Below are positions 16,413-25,670 of a DNA stretch of 39,240 nucleotides, one piece after another. Numbering within the stretch: the stretch's first letter is position 1; each line of letters starts with the position of its first letter. The notes under the pieces were generated by a model. That model made no database searches. It saw only the letters and a program-made list of their open reading frames with translations, and was not told the DNA's origin. The DNA lies in IMG/VR virus record IMGVR_UViG_3300027754_000211, positions 1 to 39,240 of that record; one strand, 5' to 3'. This DNA comes from a virus. The position numbers were made by a program, and so were the translations under genes.

Positions 16413-18716
16413 ATGGCAGCAATATTTCAAATTAGAAGGGGTACATCTAACGAAACATTAACGGATGGTGAATTATATCTACATAAAGGTATTGGTTCTA
16501 TTCAATTTGGTAGTGGTTCTAGTAACGTAATTACATTATTACCATTAAATGCACCTGTAAATGGTAATATCAATTTAATTGGTAATATATCTGCTTCCGG
16601 TGATGTTAGAATCGGTGGAAACATTTATTTAGGAGATAATTTGGCAAATGATAGTGTAAATGTAAACTCACCTTTTAGTGGTTCACTTATCCCATCTGGT
16701 TCGAACATATTTGATTTAGGTAGTAACACATATAAATATAAAAATGTATACGCAACATCTATATCAGGAGCAATAGCATCAACAAACGGAGTAGTTTCGG
16801 GTTCATCTCAAATAACTTATGTAAACATCTCTTCTATACCAGCAGGAATAGTAAGTGGCAGCTCACAAGTTTTAGGAGGAACAGGAATACTTTCGGGTTC
16901 TTCACAAGTAACACCATTATTACCAACAGGTACAGTAAGTGGTTCTTCACAAATTACATACGCAAGTATTAGTTCTATCCCATCAGGTATAGTAAGTGGA
17001 GCTGCACAAGTAACACCATTATTACCAACGGGTGTAATTTCTGGTTCATCTCAATTGAATAATACAACAATTACAAATTTAACAGTAACAAATTTGACAA
17101 CTGTTAATGAAACTGCAAGTGTTTTATTCAGTAGTGGTTCAAATAGATTCGGAGATTTTGGTGATGACATACATAGTTTTACCGGGTCAGTCAAAATTAG
17201 TGGTTCAACTATAATAACAGGTAGTGTATCAGCAACATCATTTAATGGTACAATAAACGCAACCAATGGTGTAGTTTCAGGTTCATCTCAAATTACATAC
17301 GCAAATATTTCTTCTATTCCAGTTGGTATTGTAAGTGGTTCATCTCAAATAACTTACGCAAATATATCTTCTATACCTGCAGGAATTGTAAGTGGTTCAT
17401 CACAAACTATTGCAAACTTACCAACGGGTACAGTTTCGGGTTCTTCTCAAATAACTTACGCAAATATATCTTCTATACCTGCAGGAATTGTAAGTGGTTC
17501 ATCACAAACTATTGCAAACTTACCAACGGGTACAGTTTCGGGTTCTTCTCAACTCACATCATCATACGATACAAGATACTCTTTGAGTGGAAGTATATTA
17601 ACGTCATTCTCAACATCGGTAGATTATAGATTGGATGAGGTTGAATACACAGCATCTTTATTTGGAGGAGGAATCACAGCCCAATTGGATAAAATAAACC
17701 AAGCTACTGCATCTTTACAATCTAAAACAGGCTCATACGCAACAACTGGTTCAAATTCATTTAACGGAAGTCAACAAATTACGGGTTCATTATTGGTATC
17801 ACAAAATATTACCGGTTCTGCATCAGCATCATTTGTATCATTAGCAGTTAACACAACAACACCTGCACAAAAAATACATTTGAAAGGTATAGTTGGTATT
17901 GAAGCCGGAACTACCGGAGGTAATACCGCTGACCAAATTGTATTTGGTTATAATGGTAGTGGTCTTAGTCAATATAATCATAAAATCCAAACCGGACACG
18001 ATGCACAAGCTGCATTGAATAAATTGGATTTCCTTATTGCAGATGGTGCACAAACACAAAAAAATATTTTACAATTAAGACATGATAGAGTAATCACAAA
18101 TGGTAGTGCATATATTACGGGTTCTCTTATTGTAACGGGTTCAATTATAGGTACAATTGCAGCAACAAATGGTGTAGTAAGTGGTTCATCTCAAATTAAC
18201 TTTACACAATTAAGTGGAATTAGTAATGGTATTGTATCGGGTTCATCTCAAACCATTGCAAACTTACCAACGGGTACAGTAAGTGGTTCAATACAAGTAT
18301 TGGGTGGTTCTACAATTCATAGTGGTTCATCTGGTGATTATCAATTTAATTCAATTGGAGTTGGAACTGCGGCAACTACGGTAGCAGGTGAAATTAGAGC
18401 AATGAATGATATTACTGCATTCTATTCATCGGATATTCGTTTGAAAGAAAATATACACCCAATTCAAAACGCATTAGAAAAAGTTGAATCTATTAGTGGT
18501 AACACATATGATTGGAAAGTGGGATATGAAGAATTCCATTCTCATAAAGGAAATGATATTGGAGTAATTGCACAAGAAATTGAACAAATATTACCACAAA
18601 TTGTAACAAATAGAGACAATGGATACAAAGCAGTTCAATACGAAAAGATTGTACCATTACTAATTGAAGCAATAAAAGAATTATCAGCTAAAGTTAAGGA
18701 ATTGGAAAGCAAATAG
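16413..18716 (+). CDS. Tail fibre with S74 intramolecular chaperone
   Basis: 767 residues. The N-terminus F-Q-I-R-R-G-T-S-N-E-T-L-T-D-G-E-L-Y is the RRGT/GELY virion-attachment motif of many phage fibres. Residues ~20-480 are VSGSSQI/ISSIP repeats, including a perfect 102-bp duplication. A short segment around 365-395 (L-D-E-V-E-Y-T-A-S-L) may be coiled coil. The S74 chaperone begins at S673-D-I-R-L-K678-E-N with the canonical Ser-Lys pair, followed by I-G-V-I-A-Q-E and a C-terminal helix. The chaperone should be cut off after trimerisation. Shaft DNA is shared with the fibres at 3, 4046 and 18765. Confidence 0.9.
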   Translation: MAAIFQIRRGTSNETLTDGELYLHKGIGSIQFGSGSSNVITLLPLNAPVNGNINLIGNISASGDVRIGGNIYLGDNLANDSVNVNSPFSGSLIPSGSNIFDLGSNTYKYKNVYATSISGAIASTNGVVSGSSQITYVNISSIPAGIVSGSSQVLGGTGILSGSSQVTPLLPTGTVSGSSQITYASISSIPSGIVSGAAQVTPLLPTGVISGSSQLNNTTITNLTVTNLTTVNETASVLFSSGSNRFGDFGDDIHSFTGSVKISGSTIITGSVSATSFNGTINATNGVVSGSSQITYANISSIPVGIVSGSSQITYANISSIPAGIVSGSSQTIANLPTGTVSGSSQITYANISSIPAGIVSGSSQTIANLPTGTVSGSSQLTSSYDTRYSLSGSILTSFSTSVDYRLDEVEYTASLFGGGITAQLDKINQATASLQSKTGSYATTGSNSFNGSQQITGSLLVSQNITGSASASFVSLAVNTTTPAQKIHLKGIVGIEAGTTGGNTADQIVFGYNGSGLSQYNHKIQTGHDAQAALNKLDFLIADGAQTQKNILQLRHDRVITNGSAYITGSLIVTGSIIGTIAATNGVVSGSSQINFTQLSGISNGIVSGSSQTIANLPTGTVSGSIQVLGGSTIHSGSSGDYQFNSIGVGTAATTVAGEIRAMNDITAFYSSDIRLKENIHPIQNALEKVESISGNTYDWKVGYEEFHSHKGNDIGVIAQEIEQILPQIVTNRDNGYKAVQYEKIVPLLIEAIKELSAKVKELESK
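17343..17552 (+). repeat. Perfect 102-bp tandem duplication in fibre shaft
   Basis: Positions 17343-17450 are identical to 17445-17552 (period 102 bp, 34 codons, frame kept). Perfect identity implies a very recent duplication or conversion. Confidence 0.85.
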
Positions 18717-18725
18717 ATATTTATA
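18717..18725 (+). promoter_or_regulatory. Putative late promoter box ATATTTATA
   Basis: Exact 9-mer directly behind the previous stop and 39 nt before the ATG at 18765, the largest spacing of the set. Confidence 0.5.
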
Positions 18726-18764
18726 CATATTATATAACAACGGACTAAAAAGAAGGTAAACTAA

Positions 18765-20513
18765 ATGGCACTTAAATTTAGACGTGGGACAGCCGCACAA
18801 AAATCAGGCTCATTGGCTTTTGGAGAACCATATGTGAATACCACATTGGGAACATTACAAGTTGGTTTAGACACAGGAGATGTAACACTTACAGCAGTAG
18901 GCCCTACAACTCAATTAGAAATACAATCAATTTCAGCTTCTGCATTTATTTCAGCATCAAGTATACGCTCTACAAATGGAATAACCGGTTCAATTGCAGC
19001 AACAAACGGAGTAGTTTCGGGTTCTTCACAAATAACTTATACAAGTATTAGTTCTATTCCAGGTGGTATAGTAAGTAGTTCAGTACAAGTTTTAGGAGGA
19101 ACGGGAATAGTTTCGGGTTCTTCACAAATAACTTATACAAGTATTAGTTCTATTCCAGGTGGTATAGTAAGTAGTTCAGTACAAGTTTTAGGAGGAACGG
19201 GAATAGTTTCGGGTTCTTCACAAATAACTCCATTATTACCAACGGGTGTAATTTCTGGGTCATCACAATTAAGTGGAACTACAATTACAAATTTAACAGT
19301 AACAAATTTGACAACTGTTAATGAAACGGCATCTGTTATATTTAGTAGTGGTTCAAATACATTTGGTGACTTTGGTAATGATACACATAATTTTACAGGT
19401 TCAGTTAAAATAAGTGGCTCAATTACAACAATAGGTGCCTCAACTGCAACTACATTCAATGGTACAATAAATTCGACTAATGGTGTAGTTTCGGGTTCAT
19501 CACAAATTACTTATACGGGAATTTCTTCTATTCCAGGTGGCATAGTATCGGGTTCTTCTCAAATCACATACGCAAATATTTCTTCTATTCCAGGTGGCAT
19601 AGTATCGGGTTCATCACAAACAATTGCAAACTTACCAACGGGTACAGTAAGTGGTTCTATACAAGTATTGGGTGGAACGGGAATTGTTTCCGGTTCTTCA
19701 CAAATAACTTATACAAGTATTAGTTCTATTCCAGGTGGTATAGTAAGTGGTTCTACACAAGTAACACCATTATTACCAACAGGTACAGTAAGTGGTTCTT
19801 CACAAGTATTAGGTGGAACAACAATTCACAGTGGTTCATTTTTCAATGGTATTAGTGTAGTTTCAGGTTCAGCACAAATAGATGGTTCTTTATTAGGTTC
19901 AAATAAAACAATAACAATTGGTTCAACATCGACTACATTAGGTGGAACTTCAACAACAATAGCAGGTTTAACATCTGTAACTTCAACTACATTTGTAGGA
20001 GCATTGACCGGTAATGTAACAGGTAATGTGAGTGGAACGGCCGCTACAGTTACAACTGCAGCACAATCAGCTATCACATCAGTTGGTACGTTGACTACTT
20101 TGACGGTAAGTGGAGCAACCGCAACGGGAGCATTAACAGTAACCGGAGCAGTAACCGCAACTGGTGATATTACGGCATTCTTTACTTCGGATAAAAGACA
20201 TAAGAATAATATTCAAACTATTCCAAACGCTTTAGAAAAAGTAACTAAATTGAATGGTGTAACTTGGGAATGGAATGATGATGTGAATGAAGTAACAAAA
20301 TCAACTCCTAAAACAGGTTTGATAGCACAAGAAGTACAAGAAGTATTACCAGAAGTAGTTAAAACTAGAGATGATGGTTTCTTAGCATTAGACTATTCAA
20401 AAATGATGGGTTTAATGGTAGAAGCAATGAAAGAACAACAAACACAAATCGAAAAATTAAGAATGGATTTAGATAATTACGAATGTAAATGTGATAATTG
20501 CAAATCTAAATAA
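18765..20513 (+). CDS. Tail fibre with S74 chaperone and Cys-rich C-terminus
   Basis: 582 residues. It starts with L-K-F-R-R-G-T-A-A-Q and G-E-P-Y-V-N, the same attachment motif as the previous fibre. The shaft is VSGSSQI/ISSIPGG repeats with a 96-bp tandem duplication. Residues ~385-460 have T-T-I-A-G-L-T-S-V-T-S repeats also seen in the 1088-residue fibre. The S74 domain begins at S475-D-K-R-H-K480-N-N, then T-G-L-I-A-Q-E-V and L-P-E-V-V. After the usual C-terminal helix there is an extra tail with C-K-C-D-N-C-K-S-K, not found in the other fibres. An AGAAGG stretch precedes the start by 9 nt, the only Shine-Dalgarno-like site I noticed. Confidence 0.9.
   Translation: MALKFRRGTAAQKSGSLAFGEPYVNTTLGTLQVGLDTGDVTLTAVGPTTQLEIQSISASAFISASSIRSTNGITGSIAATNGVVSGSSQITYTSISSIPGGIVSSSVQVLGGTGIVSGSSQITYTSISSIPGGIVSSSVQVLGGTGIVSGSSQITPLLPTGVISGSSQLSGTTITNLTVTNLTTVNETASVIFSSGSNTFGDFGNDTHNFTGSVKISGSITTIGASTATTFNGTINSTNGVVSGSSQITYTGISSIPGGIVSGSSQITYANISSIPGGIVSGSSQTIANLPTGTVSGSIQVLGGTGIVSGSSQITYTSISSIPGGIVSGSTQVTPLLPTGTVSGSSQVLGGTTIHSGSFFNGISVVSGSAQIDGSLLGSNKTITIGSTSTTLGGTSTTIAGLTSVTSTTFVGALTGNVTGNVSGTAATVTTAAQSAITSVGTLTTLTVSGATATGALTVTGAVTATGDITAFFTSDKRHKNNIQTIPNALEKVTKLNGVTWEWNDDVNEVTKSTPKTGLIAQEVQEVLPEVVKTRDDGFLALDYSKMMGLMVEAMKEQQTQIEKLRMDLDNYECKCDNCKSK
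19012..19229 (+). repeat. 96-bp tandem repeat in fibre shaft
   Basis: Two full copies (19012-19107 and 19108-19203) appear identical and a third begins and breaks off at 19229. The period is 32 codons and stays in frame. Confidence 0.8.
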
Positions 20514-20535
20514 AAATTCAAAAGGTTTATAATAA

Positions 20536-21534
20536 ATGTATGATGTTTACTACACTACCGCAGGAGGACCCTGGTTCAATAGCGGAGCTGATATATGGGT
20601 AACTAATTGGATAAAAGAAGTGGCACCTGATTTAGAAGTCAAGCCACTTCTTATTTTCCATAGAAAAAAGCCTACAAATTACGAAGAATTTCCAATTGAT
20701 ATTGACCATGTTTGGGAAACCAACGAAGATAAAATTATTGAAATCTTTGAAGGTGCAAGAAGGATACATATATTACATGGTCATTATACTCCAACCAGAG
20801 CTATTCATCAAAACCTGGAAAAGATTGATTCAATAATTTTTCACAATTTAACCAAAGTGTCTTTAATGGCACAAATGGGAAAAGATGAATACTTACATTG
20901 GTATGGTAATTGGGAATATGAATCGGAATTAATTGATAAAATAAAAAATAAAATTTGGGTAGGATTGTATCATTTTCCATATCAAACGGAAAACTTACAT
21001 CACATACCAAATAATTATACATTTATACAAAATAACGAACTTTCAAACTCAATAGAATTAGGATACGCAGCAAGAGTTGAAGGTAGAAAAAATGTTGAAT
21101 ATATGGATGGGTTAGGTGGATACATTTCTACCAATTCAGAAACATTCAACAAATATTATAAAAAAAAATATGGATATAAATTTGAGAAATCAAAAATTTA
21201 CAAGTTTGATTACAAATATAAAGAAAGGTTCTACGGACTTGATTGGGGAATATCTCATTCTTGTTTTGAATATGAACCATTCGGATATGGAATTTTTGAA
21301 GCAGTGGATTGGGGTAAACTTCCAATACTACATGAAAAATGGTACGTTCCACTTGATTATAAGTACAAAGCGAATAGTAAGGAAACATTTAAGGAAACCT
21401 ACGAGACAATTTGTAAAGATGATTGGGAAACGAAGAAAAATGAATTTGAAAAACTTAAAAATTGGATGATAGAACACTTCTCTAATAAGGATGTGTGGAA
21501 AGATAAACTTTTAGATATTTATAACGGAGAATAA
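20536..21534 (+). CDS. GT-B-type glycosyltransferase
   Basis: 332 residues. Near residues 240-265 is H-S-C-F-E-Y-E-P-F-G-Y-G-I-F-E-A-V-D-W-G-K-L-P-I. It contains the E-x7-E motif and the G-x-P-type turn that bind the nucleotide-sugar donor in GT4-like retaining glycosyltransferases. Earlier, L-G-Y-A-A-R-V-E-G-R-K-N matches the R...K region at the start of the C-terminal Rossmann domain. The N-terminal half has G-G-P-W-F-N-S-G-A-D and H-G-H-Y-T. There is no membrane segment. It sits between a fibre and a lectin-like protein, so it may glycosylate virion proteins or host surface glycans (inference). Confidence 0.75.
   Translation: MYDVYYTTAGGPWFNSGADIWVTNWIKEVAPDLEVKPLLIFHRKKPTNYEEFPIDIDHVWETNEDKIIEIFEGARRIHILHGHYTPTRAIHQNLEKIDSIIFHNLTKVSLMAQMGKDEYLHWYGNWEYESELIDKIKNKIWVGLYHFPYQTENLHHIPNNYTFIQNNELSNSIELGYAARVEGRKNVEYMDGLGGYISTNSETFNKYYKKKYGYKFEKSKIYKFDYKYKERFYGLDWGISHSCFEYEPFGYGIFEAVDWGKLPILHEKWYVPLDYKYKANSKETFKETYETICKDDWETKKNEFEKLKNWMIEHFSNKDVWKDKLLDIYNGE
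21515..21523 (+). promoter_or_regulatory. Putative late promoter box ATATTTATA inside gene end
   Basis: Exact 9-mer within the last codons of the glycosyltransferase gene, 22 nt before the ATG at 21546. Confidence 0.45.
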
Positions 21535-21545
21535 CACTTTATACT

Positions 21546-23279
21546 ATGGCAAGAACAAATTTATCGTTAGGGAATTTACACAGAGCAGTAAGCGGTTCAA
21601 CAAGAAGTGGACAAGCATCTATGGGACAATTGGGTGGTAACACAGTAAATGGTTCGTTGATAGGATTTGCAACTGATGGTATTACAGTAACAGTTCCAAC
21701 TTATACTTACATAGTAGAAAGCACCGAAGAAACGGCACAATTTTCATTTAGTTTAACAGGTTCTTTATTTTATTCCAAAGTTCAACAACAATATAACAAT
21801 TATACTTGTTCATTTGACAATGCAAATTTTACAACAGGTAGTAAGGCAGTAACATCCGGCCCTACTATATTTCCAATGACACCTGCAGCAGTTGCAGCTG
21901 CAAACTATTCGGAAGCTAGTTCAATTTTAACAATGAAATATCAAGATGGATATAATATTAATGCAACTAATTATGGTACAGTAACTACTAAAACATTATA
22001 CGCAGTAGATGTTTATAATACAATTAACCAACCTGATTTCTGTCTATTATTTGGTACAAAAATACAATTAGCAAATGGTACGGAAATAAATGTTGAAGAT
22101 TTGAATATTGGTGATGAAATAAAAGCCTGGGTTCCAACTGGATTACCTGATGAAACTTTGGATGGTGCCGACTCCGGTGAAACTGAATGGAGATTTTTTC
22201 AACAAACGGAAATATCAGGCAATGCACAAAATGTAACCGTTTCCGATTTAACATTCAATTTTGCATCTGGATATTTCTCTCTTAATAATGGTTTAATAAA
22301 AGCAACCGAAACTCACCCATTATATGTTTGGGATAATGAAATTGAAAAATATAAATTCAAAAATGTAGGTGAAATTTTACCTGGAGATAAAGTAATAATG
22401 CAAGATGAAACAGAAGTGGTTGTATTTAATATTCAATTGATAACTGCGGATGTAGAAATTGTAACTGTAAATGTAGAAAATGCGGATGTATATATTTCAA
22501 ATGGTTTAATATCACATAACAAAGGGCAAGCGACTCAACCTCACATTCCATCATCTGGTTTAAGAATGTATTTAGAACCTGCAAAAACTGCATCATTTGC
22601 AGGGGCAACACTACCATCAACAGGAACACCAACGGAAGATTTATTAGATATGAGTGGGTATGGTACAGGTGTTAGACCTGGAGCACAATCACCATTAGCA
22701 TTAGCAAGTAGTAATCCATCTTATAATAATGGTGCAAGTAGAAAAGAAAGATATTATTCTTTTGATGGTGGTGACTTATTTTATAAAGATACAGCATCAA
22801 ATATCAATGGTGGTATTTCTCAATTCAATACTAATACCGGAACTATTCATATGTGGATAAGACCTACTACAACATTAGGTACAACTACAAGACACATTTT
22901 TGACTATGCGGGTTTTTATGGTTTAGCAATTGAATCATCGGATAGTTCTACTTTAAATAGAGTAAAATTCTATGGTAGTACATTAGGAAATAGTGCACAA
23001 TTAACGACTTCATTGCCATCAAACGTTTGGTATATGATTTCAGCAACATTCCAACCATCTGGAACTGTAACAGTTTATGTAGATAAAACATCGGTAGGAA
23101 CATTTACCGCATCAGCATTTACGGCACCATCATCTACGAACTATTTAACAATTGGTAGTAATAGTGCAAGAACAACATTCTGGAACGGACAAATTGGACC
23201 TGTATTATTCTACAATACATTACAATCAGCAGCATCAGTAGGACAAGTATATGATTATTTCTCTCCAACATACAAATAA
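21546..23279 (+). CDS. Hint (intein-like) domain plus LamG-like lectin virion protein
   Basis: 577 residues. Residues 1-165 are a virion-type head. Residues 166-325 form a Hint domain: C166-L-L-F-G-T-K-I starts block A, V-E-D-L-N-I-G-D-E-I follows, T254-E-T-H257 is the block B TxxH, and V-Y-I-S-N-G-L-I-S-H324-N325 is the C-terminal block. The next residue is K326, not Cys/Ser/Thr, so full splicing is unlikely; cleavage, as in bacterial intein-like (BIL) domains, is expected. There is no homing endonuclease insert. Residues ~334-577 are a concanavalin/LamG-type beta-sandwich (Y-Y-S-F-D-G, T-I-H-M-W-I-R-P, W-Y-M-I-S-A-T-F, V-Y-V-D, I-G-P-V-L-F-Y). It lies just before the sheath gene. Confidence 0.85.
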   Translation: MARTNLSLGNLHRAVSGSTRSGQASMGQLGGNTVNGSLIGFATDGITVTVPTYTYIVESTEETAQFSFSLTGSLFYSKVQQQYNNYTCSFDNANFTTGSKAVTSGPTIFPMTPAAVAAANYSEASSILTMKYQDGYNINATNYGTVTTKTLYAVDVYNTINQPDFCLLFGTKIQLANGTEINVEDLNIGDEIKAWVPTGLPDETLDGADSGETEWRFFQQTEISGNAQNVTVSDLTFNFASGYFSLNNGLIKATETHPLYVWDNEIEKYKFKNVGEILPGDKVIMQDETEVVVFNIQLITADVEIVTVNVENADVYISNGLISHNKGQATQPHIPSSGLRMYLEPAKTASFAGATLPSTGTPTEDLLDMSGYGTGVRPGAQSPLALASSNPSYNNGASRKERYYSFDGGDLFYKDTASNINGGISQFNTNTGTIHMWIRPTTTLGTTTRHIFDYAGFYGLAIESSDSSTLNRVKFYGSTLGNSAQLTTSLPSNVWYMISATFQPSGTVTVYVDKTSVGTFTASAFTAPSSTNYLTIGSNSARTTFWNGQIGPVLFYNTLQSAASVGQVYDYFSPTYK

Positions 23280-23305
23280 GAATTGTTGTTTTGATTGAAA
23301 ATTTT

Positions 23306-23314
23306 ATATTTATA
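23306..23314 (+). promoter_or_regulatory. Putative late promoter box ATATTTATA before tail sheath
   Basis: Exact 9-mer, 35 nt before the ATG at 23350, in a 70-nt intergenic gap with an AATTAATAAA-type leader. Confidence 0.6.
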
Positions 23315-23349
23315 TTGAGAATTAATAAATTTAAAAACTAGTATATAAA

Positions 23350-25623
23350 ATGGCAGAAAAATTAGTATCACCAGGCGTTTTCACAAGAGAAAATGACCTT
23401 TCATTCTTACAACAAGGTGTTGGAGAAATAGGAGCAGCATTCATCGGCCCTTTCAAAGAAGGCCCATTGGTTCCAACAATTGTAAATTCACAAGCTGAGT
23501 TTGAAACTTTGTTTGGAGTAGTAGATGACACTTACTATACTCCTTTAGCAGTTCAATCTTATTTAAGAGAAGCTGGAACCGCAACGATTGCAAGAGTAGC
23601 AGGTATTGGTGGATATACTGCACAAAATCCTTTATTATTAACTGCAACATCTGGAGCAGTAAGTGCATCGGTTGGTATACTTTTTCCTACTGATAAAAAT
23701 ACATTAACAACTGGATTGAGTGCTTCTACATATCAAACGGCAAGTAATGGTGATTTTGCTATTTTCATTAGTGGTTCTACTTCATTTACAGGAAGTACAT
23801 CACTTGACCCAGAAGATGTGAATGATATCGAATCCACATTTGGTACATCTCCATTTGGAAGTAAAGGTGCATATGTATATGCATTTTTCCAAAATCATAA
23901 CATAAATTTTACAGCTAACACATCGGCATCGGTTAATGTTTTGGATGACCAACCATTTACGTTTGATGCACAAGAAGCTTTGACTCCATTGATTAAATCT
24001 CAGTTAATTTCAGGTCAAAGATTTAATGTATTAAGATTTGTTACATTAGGTGCAGGTAACGCAGCTAATAGCAAAATTAAAATCGGTATTTCAAATATCA
24101 AACCAGCAGGTTCGGTAAGTGGAACTGATTATGGTACATTCTCAGTAGTTGTTAGAGGATATTCTGACACAAACAAAAAGAAAACAATTTTAGAAACTTA
24201 TAACAATGTGAATTTAGACCCTAATTCTCCTAACTATATCTCAAGAGTAATTGGTGATAGAAATAGAACAATCAACTCTGAAGGTAAAATTACAGAGCAT
24301 GGTGATTGGGTAGTTAATTCAAGATATGTTAGAGTTTGGAATAATAATGATGCAGACTATGTTGCACCTGAAGGAATACCGGTACAAGCCGTTCCTTATG
24401 GTCACGCTGCATATAAATTACCTGTTTTAGCAAATGCAACTTTATCTGCACGAATTCCAGCAGTAACTTTTGTAACTGCAACTGCTACACAATATGGTGG
24501 TATTGATTTAGATAATAATACGGATAACGCAATTTATATCAAACCAATCCCAACAGGAGCATTAACAGGTTCTAACGCAGTTTATTCTTTAGATGTAACT
24601 GATAGTTTAACATTAACTGGTTCAGTTTCAACCGATGTTGCAAAAAGACAATTTATTGTAGCATTCCAAGAAGGATTTGATGGTTTAAACCCAACAACTC
24701 CAATCTACAAAGGTTCGGACATTCTTCCTGGAAACACACAAGGATTTAACTTATCAACATCAACCGCAAGTGGTTCGGTAGCATATAGCAAAATGATTGC
24801 AGCTTTATCTAACACAGATGAGTATGATATCAATATGATTGTAGCACCTGGTGTTAATAGAGCAGACCACTCTTCAGTATTCACATCTATATTAGATATG
24901 GTTGAAGAAAGAAGTGACGCATTCTTTATTGCAGACGCAGGTAACGCAAACACATCATTATCAGCAACGGTAACACAAGCACAGTCAGTTGATTCTAACT
25001 ACGCAGCAGTTTACTACCCATGGATTAAGACTATCGACATCAATACAAACAAATTAATCACAGTTCCACCATCAGTATTATTACCAGGTGTATTCGCAGC
25101 AAACGATAACGTAGCTGGAGAATGGTTCGCACCAGCAGGTTTAAATAGAGGTGGTTTGACTGGAGCAGTTGCAGTATTGGATAGATTATCTCAAGCTGAA
25201 AAAGATACATTATATGAAAATAAAGTTAACCCAATCGTTCAATTCCCAGGACAAGGAATTGTAGTATTCGGACAAAAGACTTTACAAGATAAACCATCAG
25301 CATTGGATAGAATTAATGTAAGAAGATTATTATTAACAGTTAGAAAGTATATCGCTTCATCAAGCAGATACTTAGTATTCGAACAAAACTCAGCAGAGAC
25401 TAGAACTAAGTTCTTGAATATTGTTAATCCTTACTTAAATTCAATTCAAAGTAGACAAGGTTTATACGCATTCAGAGTTATAATGGATGAGTCAAACAAC
25501 ACACCTGATGTAATTGATAGAAACATCCTTAAAGGAGCTATCTACTTACAACCAACTAAGACAGCTGAATTCATTCAAATTGATTTCAACATCTTACCAA
25601 CAGGTGCAAGTTTTAACGGATAA
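23350..25623 (+). CDS. Contractile tail sheath protein (gp18-like)
   Basis: 757 residues (T4 gp18 is 659). The start L-V-S-P-G-V-F-T-R-E-N-D is the classic sheath N-terminus, followed by G-A-A-F-I-G-P-F and L-F-G. The C-terminal part has R-I-N-V-R-R-L-L-L-T-V-R-K-Y-I, F-E-Q-N-S-A-E-T-R and A-E-F-I-Q-I-D-F-N, which are the conserved C-terminal sheath elements. It polymerises around the tail tube and contracts on infection. The 3' half uses more C-ending codons (AAC, ATC, TAC) than the fibre genes, in keeping with high expression. It is followed directly by the tube gene. Confidence 0.95.
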   Translation: MAEKLVSPGVFTRENDLSFLQQGVGEIGAAFIGPFKEGPLVPTIVNSQAEFETLFGVVDDTYYTPLAVQSYLREAGTATIARVAGIGGYTAQNPLLLTATSGAVSASVGILFPTDKNTLTTGLSASTYQTASNGDFAIFISGSTSFTGSTSLDPEDVNDIESTFGTSPFGSKGAYVYAFFQNHNINFTANTSASVNVLDDQPFTFDAQEALTPLIKSQLISGQRFNVLRFVTLGAGNAANSKIKIGISNIKPAGSVSGTDYGTFSVVVRGYSDTNKKKTILETYNNVNLDPNSPNYISRVIGDRNRTINSEGKITEHGDWVVNSRYVRVWNNNDADYVAPEGIPVQAVPYGHAAYKLPVLANATLSARIPAVTFVTATATQYGGIDLDNNTDNAIYIKPIPTGALTGSNAVYSLDVTDSLTLTGSVSTDVAKRQFIVAFQEGFDGLNPTTPIYKGSDILPGNTQGFNLSTSTASGSVAYSKMIAALSNTDEYDINMIVAPGVNRADHSSVFTSILDMVEERSDAFFIADAGNANTSLSATVTQAQSVDSNYAAVYYPWIKTIDINTNKLITVPPSVLLPGVFAANDNVAGEWFAPAGLNRGGLTGAVAVLDRLSQAEKDTLYENKVNPIVQFPGQGIVVFGQKTLQDKPSALDRINVRRLLLTVRKYIASSSRYLVFEQNSAETRTKFLNIVNPYLNSIQSRQGLYAFRVIMDESNNTPDVIDRNILKGAIYLQPTKTAEFIQIDFNILPTGASFNG

Positions 25624-25635
25624 TTTTAAAAACAA

Positions 25636-25644
25636 ATATTTATA
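25636..25644 (+). promoter_or_regulatory. Putative late promoter box ATATTTATA before tail tube
   Basis: Exact 9-mer, 26 nt before the ATG at 25671; gives the tube gene its own promoter in addition to read-through from the sheath. Confidence 0.6.
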
Positions 25645-25670
25645 ATAGAACAACAAAAATATAAACGAAG

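Noticed and set aside
17280-19820. Short regular repeats suggesting a CRISPR array
   Set aside because: The repeats are in-frame protein repeats (VSGSSQI/ISSIP) with period 96-102 bp and no unique spacers or palindromic units.
20524-20531. GGTTTATA as a late box for the glycosyltransferase
   Set aside because: Two mismatches to the 9-mer and only 4 nt before the start codon, outside the 14-39 nt range of the others.
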